The notes below the pieces were generated by a model. It searched no databases. It was not told the origin of the DNA and worked only from the letters and a program-made list of their open reading frames with translations. From NCBI GenBank assembly GCA_020650975.1, contig JAIPMN010003270.1, positions 1 through 24,998 of the forward strand: DNA of 24,998 nt, read 5' to 3'. Shown here one piece after another: positions 20,072 to 24,998 of this stretch. Source of the DNA: Apostichopus californicus (lineage: Eukaryota; Echinodermata; Holothuroidea; Aspidochirotida; Stichopodidae). The position numbers and the translations under genes are program-made. Every line of letters begins with the position of its first letter. Position 1 is the stretch's first letter.

Positions 20072-22764
20072 CACACTGTGATGTAGGTGCAGGTGTACAG
20101 TTATATATAGCTCTTTAAATAAATCAAGATAAGTCATGAAAGCCGATCAGTTGGTGACTCCTAGAGCCTGTCCTATATAAACTTCATCACTTGTGTATCT
20201 ATCATCCACACAAGCCTGCCTTATGTAGCAGTATCGGCTTTGTTCATTCTCTCTCGATCCCCAAAGGCATCTCAAATTTCTGATCGCTGTGTTCCTCATA
20301 CTATAAATTTCGTCGAGCAGTTAAGGTGGTTTGAAAGAGAACAACAGCCCACAGTAGGAAAAGGTAAAACCATTACATGCTCAAAAATTGGAACGTAAAG
20401 TTGTTTTAAGTTGTAGCCTGGGGCTGGCTTCGCCAAGAACTTTCGGAGAGCCCTGACTCGATGATATTCAGTTTATGAAATTAAGCGATAAAAGTTGCCC
20501 ACTTGATTTCATTTATTTATAACACCCAATCAAATGAAACAATGTAACATCAATTTTGAGATTATTTTTGGGTAGAATATTCCATCTGGCTTTATGATAG
20601 AGGAGGCAACTGAAGATTGTCCCAAGAGAGGCAGTCAGTCTTTGCCCTAGGATGGGAAGTAGTCAGCTCACCTTTCACTGTAATAGGGTTTAAATTGCCA
20701 GCAAGACAGGTGACTGACCTATCAACCACTTAAAGGAGTGTTCAACAGTCCAAGAAAATAAAAATTTTATTCCACAACTCTCTCGGCTAACATAGTTACA
20801 AACTTCAGTGCTTCTCTAAAAGTATAATCAGAATCTGTTTAAAAATGGTGGATAGGTCGGTGTTTATCCAGTTCATGAAATTTCATTCATTTTTGTGGGA
20901 CACAAATATTTGGGAACTGGACTAAAATGGTTAATAATTACTCACTAAGTGAAAGCAGCCAAATGGTTGTATAACTACATGAATATCTTTACTGGATTAT
21001 GGGTTGGGGGAGGTGCATTTATTTGTTAATATTGATTGGCTTGGTAAAAATTAAGCAAATTTAAGTTCCAGCTGCTCTGTGTACATCTATAAGACTTTAA
21101 TATATACATTTATAGACTTATATACATCTATAAGACTTCATATATACTTCATATATTTGTTTAAAGCTTCATTATGCCTTCCATTTTTAAAAGATACAAC
21201 CAAAGCGATATCCATCCGGAGAGTCGCTGTTGATACCAATGTAATAAATATTCCAACAATCATGGTACTTCTTTGCCAAAAAGAAGGGGCCATTTAGAAA
21301 TTGAGCGAATGAAATATCCAAAAGTAACTATCACACTTGTTTACTAAACAAAGTAAGTTTCTTGTTCAAAACATTAAGGTTTTAATTAAAAGCTTAAAGT
21401 TGAGAAACAATGTACGGTAGGCTAAACATAATTGAACCATGTTTGCTGAATTTGATACTGTCATGGAAGCAGCTAATGACTGTAGGGTATTTGTCCAATG
21501 TGTCCTTCTAACAGCTAACTCTACTATGGAAACGTTATTTTTGAGAGCGAGATATCTATGATGTCATGGAGCTAGGCATAGTGATTGTTTACAATGTATA
21601 TATTGCTAGTACAAAGCCTAATACACAGTTATGAACTAAAAAGTCAATACATCTAACGACTCATTCTTCCAATACCAATAAATGTTTTGGTTTCGACCAA
21701 ATAAACAAAGAAGTGACAAACAATTTCTTTTGGTTTTGAAGTTTTCATTCATTCAACCTCTGAGAATGAACCAAAATTTGTGCAAAACAGCACATTGTTA
21801 TGATTGCGTACATGATTTACTACACGATAGTACTACTGTATGTGTTTATACTGTCAAGGTTAAATACATTTATAACGAGGCTGTTAACTTGTTACAATTA
21901 TAATTAATTTCACAGGATCGACTTAATAAAAATACATCTGCTCAGTTACTGTATACAGTACACTACTGTCAGCTACATAGCCAGTTTGTTTGCCAATGGT
22001 TTACTGTGATGCATATCTTTTAATGTAACAACTATTCAAACACATGAGCGAGCGACGATAAAAAAAAAAACATAAAAAAAACACCATACTAGGTCTGTCT
22101 GCTTGGTTATATTTATATTGCATGATGTAATTGGACATTTTCACACATTGACCTCGGTATGTGTAGTGTTAAACACTAAAATAATCTTACAGATATGTTT
22201 TGAAGATGTGCTTCTAATAATATATTAATGACATCCGTTGTACTGAAAAGAACATTATTTTGCGAGTGTTACATTTTTATACCGCACCTCTTGCTTCCAT
22301 CGGGTTTGTTCACAAGCCTGAGTAGTACGTTATCAGCTATTACCACCAGCTGCATGCAGGCATACTGATTAATCAAGCACTACAGTGCAAAAAATATTGG
22401 CTCAGACGACTTGTGACATTAATCACCCGGGTAAACTGTTAAAGTCTGTATCAATATTGTCCTTAAATTTAGTCTAGAAATTCAACTAATTATGGTCACT
22501 CAAGTGTATAACCTTAAAACAATTTTACTGCCAGCCCCAGAGAAGTTCCTGTCACTGAGCTAGTCTTAATTCCCATTCAAGATATTCAATCATAAATTCT
22601 AATATTAAAAGTCTATTATATTATAAGTTCATTATAAGGGTATATGATGTAATAGCATTGGTAGTAGTAGTAGTAGAAGTATTAATTTTCTGATTTGAAA
22701 TGCTCCTTTAACTCTGACATACATTAGTAGTGTGAGTAGAATAGCAGAGAGGTAGAGGACGGTA
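20072..22764. other. No gene seen
   Basis: The stretch at 20100-20470 has more CpG than its surroundings and a TATATAAA at about 20173-20180, which could mark a promoter, but no start codon and exon structure follow convincingly. An imperfect repeat of ACATCTATAAGACTT lies at about 21083 and 21124. A (GTA)n run lies at about 22661-22676. The remainder is AT-rich without coding signal. Confidence 0.4.
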
Positions 22765-23155
22765 TTACAGGATGGTATTGGGTGACGTACTGGGGGAGCT
22801 TTTCAAGATCACACAGCTGTAGTTGCTTAGTGGGTTGTCAGAGCAGATTAGGTCATTGTTGGATTCTGTTAGTGGAACCATGTCAAAGGATGACAACATT
22901 GGATTGCTCTGTGGCAGGCAAAGGAAATCTACACTTGTTTCCCTGAAGGGGATTCCAGTCAATGTTGCCATCCAATCCCAGAGATTAATCCCTGTAATTT
23001 CCAATTTGAAGATAAAAGATGAAAATTGGGTAACCTCGGATGTAACGCTGTCAGTTATGTTTACTGGTTGCATGAATCATAACAAATCCATGGATTGTAC
23101 TTTTGAAGCCAGGGCTATCTCCAAATGCTATTTTCAGAATCGGGGCAAGCCTTGA
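22765..23155 (-). pseudogene. Coding-like segment, possibly decayed LINE endonuclease
   Basis: Both strands are open here for over 100 codons (minus 23073-22765, plus 22823-23155), and GC is higher than in the flanks. On the minus strand, shifting frames give GNIDWNPLQGNK, then HGSTNRIQQ, then NDLICSDNPLSNYS. The order resembles the GDFNIDW...TRI...S..DLI.TN.P block of the apurinic-like endonuclease domain of CR1/L2-type LINEs, which would fit the LINE remnant at 9456-9820. The match is by eye and needs two or three frameshifts. The alternative is a real plus-strand exon of an unrecognised gene. Confidence 0.35.
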
Positions 23156-24998
23156 ATCTGGTTGTCTGCAAGGATAAGATCTGTCAGTGACTTCTGCTGA
23201 ATTAATTAGATTAGCCTTGTCATTGTCTTTGGCAGTAGCTTACGACTCCTGAGCAATACAAACAGTATGAAAGAGAAATCCTCTTGCACTTCTAACTCGA
23301 GGAAATCTTGAAATATTTGTGTTTAATTACGTTGTTAATTAGTGGGCAATTAAGGAACAAGGTGATCAATATCCGATTGGTATTTGAATACTGTACTTAA
23401 GCTATACATGTAAATCAGAAGCCATATGTTGGATCGCTACCTGAAGTCCCATTCTTGCAATCATGACAGATGAACATTGGCTCTATATACATTTAAAGAG
23501 TGTGAAGACTCGCACACAAAAAGAAACGGTTAATGCCGGTAATCTGACCTAGTTTCGAATGAGGTGTAACAGAAGTGTTAGACACCACCATCGATCCCAG
23601 AAAATACACACACAGCTTGCTACCGTCGGTAATTAGACACCAGTGTACAGTCAGTACATACAGCTGCGGTCAATACCCACAGCACAGTGTACAAACCATA
23701 CAGCGATGGTCATCTCAGATCCAGCTAAAGATAACAAGGTATCACGTTTTATTACTGTACTGTCTGCATTTTGTAGCGACACAAACAAAACGTCACTTGC
23801 AAGCAACAGAAAGTTAACTTTTTCACGCAGTTTTCACGCAGTTTGGGGCAAGTCTTCAATGCCTTTAATGTTTGTAGAAGCAGTCTGGAACTCTGCTTGT
23901 ACATGTTATTACATAGGATCTGTTCAGGTCTTCATTCATCAACGAACATGTTTGTTTGGCACCCAGATTGATTCATATTAATAAAATTAGTTATTTCCCT
24001 CCAAAACTTTATCTTGGTAATTCCCACCCTAAGAGGTCCCTCAGGTCGTTAGACATTGCACACACCTGACTGCAAACAAAACTCGGTGTAAGCCTTCTCT
24101 AATGAAGAGAGATTTAGAATGCTATCAATCTCAGAGGGTCAGTTGATTCATTTGTTGGAAAAAAATAAACATGAAAGTAAAGTTCATAGTGTGGCTGAAA
24201 GTCAGATATTTACGGTTGCCACTCTGTAGGCATTGGCCCCCCCTTCCCCCCCCCCCGAGTCATATTCTCAGAAATAAATCAATACACTAAATGGCTGCTG
24301 ATGTATTGTCAGTACATACTTGTGTTTAACTCAAGAGGTAGGACTTATAGTAGCTCTGCAGCTAGCTTTGACTTTCCCACGGTTGTTAGTATCATATACT
24401 GTACCCTGCCATTAAAGCAAATCTCGGATAAAGAAGCTGAAAGCATATCAATAGTTACACTAGATAATAAACTACACAAGTTTGCAAGTTTAAGAAATAT
24501 ATGCATAAATTAGTATTTATATTGCATTAAACTAAATAAGGAGTATTATTCAAGTGGTGGTAGTGCTACTGACATCTCGTAAAAGTCGAAGCATACGTAC
24601 ACTTCAGTGTATATTCCATGGTTGAGGTTGTAACATGAAAGCAAATATAAACTTCCCATGATGCATTTGAAGTATTTACTGCAGACACTCCATGGTAACA
24701 TACTGTATCCCTTCTGGTGTCCCTCAATCATTAACTGGAGTATGTACAGTACTGACTGTAGTGTCTCTGGTAGAACACATACTGCAGGGTATATATACTG
24801 AATACATGCATGTATACATACACTGCCAGTATGAGAGGAATGATATGATAATTATAGGACTAACAATAACAGAGCATCAGGGGCATGGTTATAGCCTAAG
24901 TCATGGTATCTTTCTTTGAAGACATGTTTTGAAATGTTGTCACAATGATGTTACGGGGGGAGGGGAGATGGGGGAAGGGTGTGGGTTCTCATGCCACA
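23156..24998. other. No supported gene
   Basis: A 112-codon plus-strand frame (23643-23981) has no motif. Within it GCGATGG at 23703-23709 is a good start context, with a possible donor AAG|GTATCA near 23740, which could be a first exon, but this is speculative. C7-TT-C11 lies at 24237-24256. The final G-rich tract is listed separately. Confidence 0.4.
24955..24985 (+). other. G-rich tract, quadruplex-capable
   Basis: Five runs of three or more G (GGGGGG, GGGG, GGGGG, GGG, GGG) within 31 bases, with loops of one to four bases. Confidence 0.7.

Noticed and set aside
20173..20180. TATATAAA as a core promoter
   Set aside because: TATA-like strings are frequent in this composition and no supported first exon follows.
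23643..23981. 112-codon plus-strand frame
   Set aside because: Overlaps another open frame, shows no domain or consistent codon pattern, and has only a weak first-exon hypothesis at its start.

Overview
This is an AT-rich, intron-dominated piece of an animal nuclear genome, most likely a marine invertebrate. An echinoderm is my best guess, because of the repeat types: minisatellites, LINE tails with a GCGC-stem hairpin followed by (ATT)n, and a foldback element with modular inverted repeats resembling the sea urchin TU class. The species cannot be fixed from the sequence. There is no bacterial gene layout, no rRNA gene, no tRNA gene that I could recognise, and no CRISPR array. Nearly all short open frames are chance frames in AT-rich DNA or artefacts of repeats.

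Coding signal is sparse. Bases 1-118 look like the 3' part of a plus-strand exon with a proline-rich SH3-ligand motif ending on a CAG|GTAAGC donor. Weaker plus-strand exon candidates lie at 10366-10436 and at two acceptor-preceded, stop-containing exons (17097-17151 and 17520-17670). Their phases allow some joins, but exons may be missing and nothing proves one gene. Two minus-strand candidates stand out: 18334-18175, a terminal exon with a good acceptor, and 16701-16583, a Cys-rich amphipathic exon with a GTAAGA donor. None could be assigned to a named gene.

Layout: 1-118 exon; 119-1640 unremarkable intron with a LINE 3' tail (428-552); 1650-2885 a 37-bp minisatellite with two interleaved unit types and decayed left edge; 3935-4181 a near-perfect 223-bp inverted repeat flanked by 12-bp direct repeats; 5090-5700 a CpG-rich island-like block; 6057-6180 a second LINE tail; 6308-8713 and 12485-16321 two direct copies of a segmental duplication; between them a truncated minus-strand LINE (9456-9820) abutting a 93-bp tandem repeat (9836-10035). 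Copy 2 of the duplication carries a foldback transposon (13050-13528), about 820 bp missing from copy 1, and four instead of two units of a 98/100-bp repeat that contains a perfect DR1 nuclear-receptor motif. From 16.3 to 18.4 kb lie most exon candidates; from 18.4 kb to the end there are short tandem repeats, a decayed LINE endonuclease-like segment (22765-23155) and otherwise featureless DNA.

The most interesting signals are the duplication pair, which gives a natural before/after comparison for three rearrangements, the multiplied DR1 sites, the compensatory stem change in the LINE tail hairpin, and the patchy conservation within the duplication. I found no convincing new multi-gene system.
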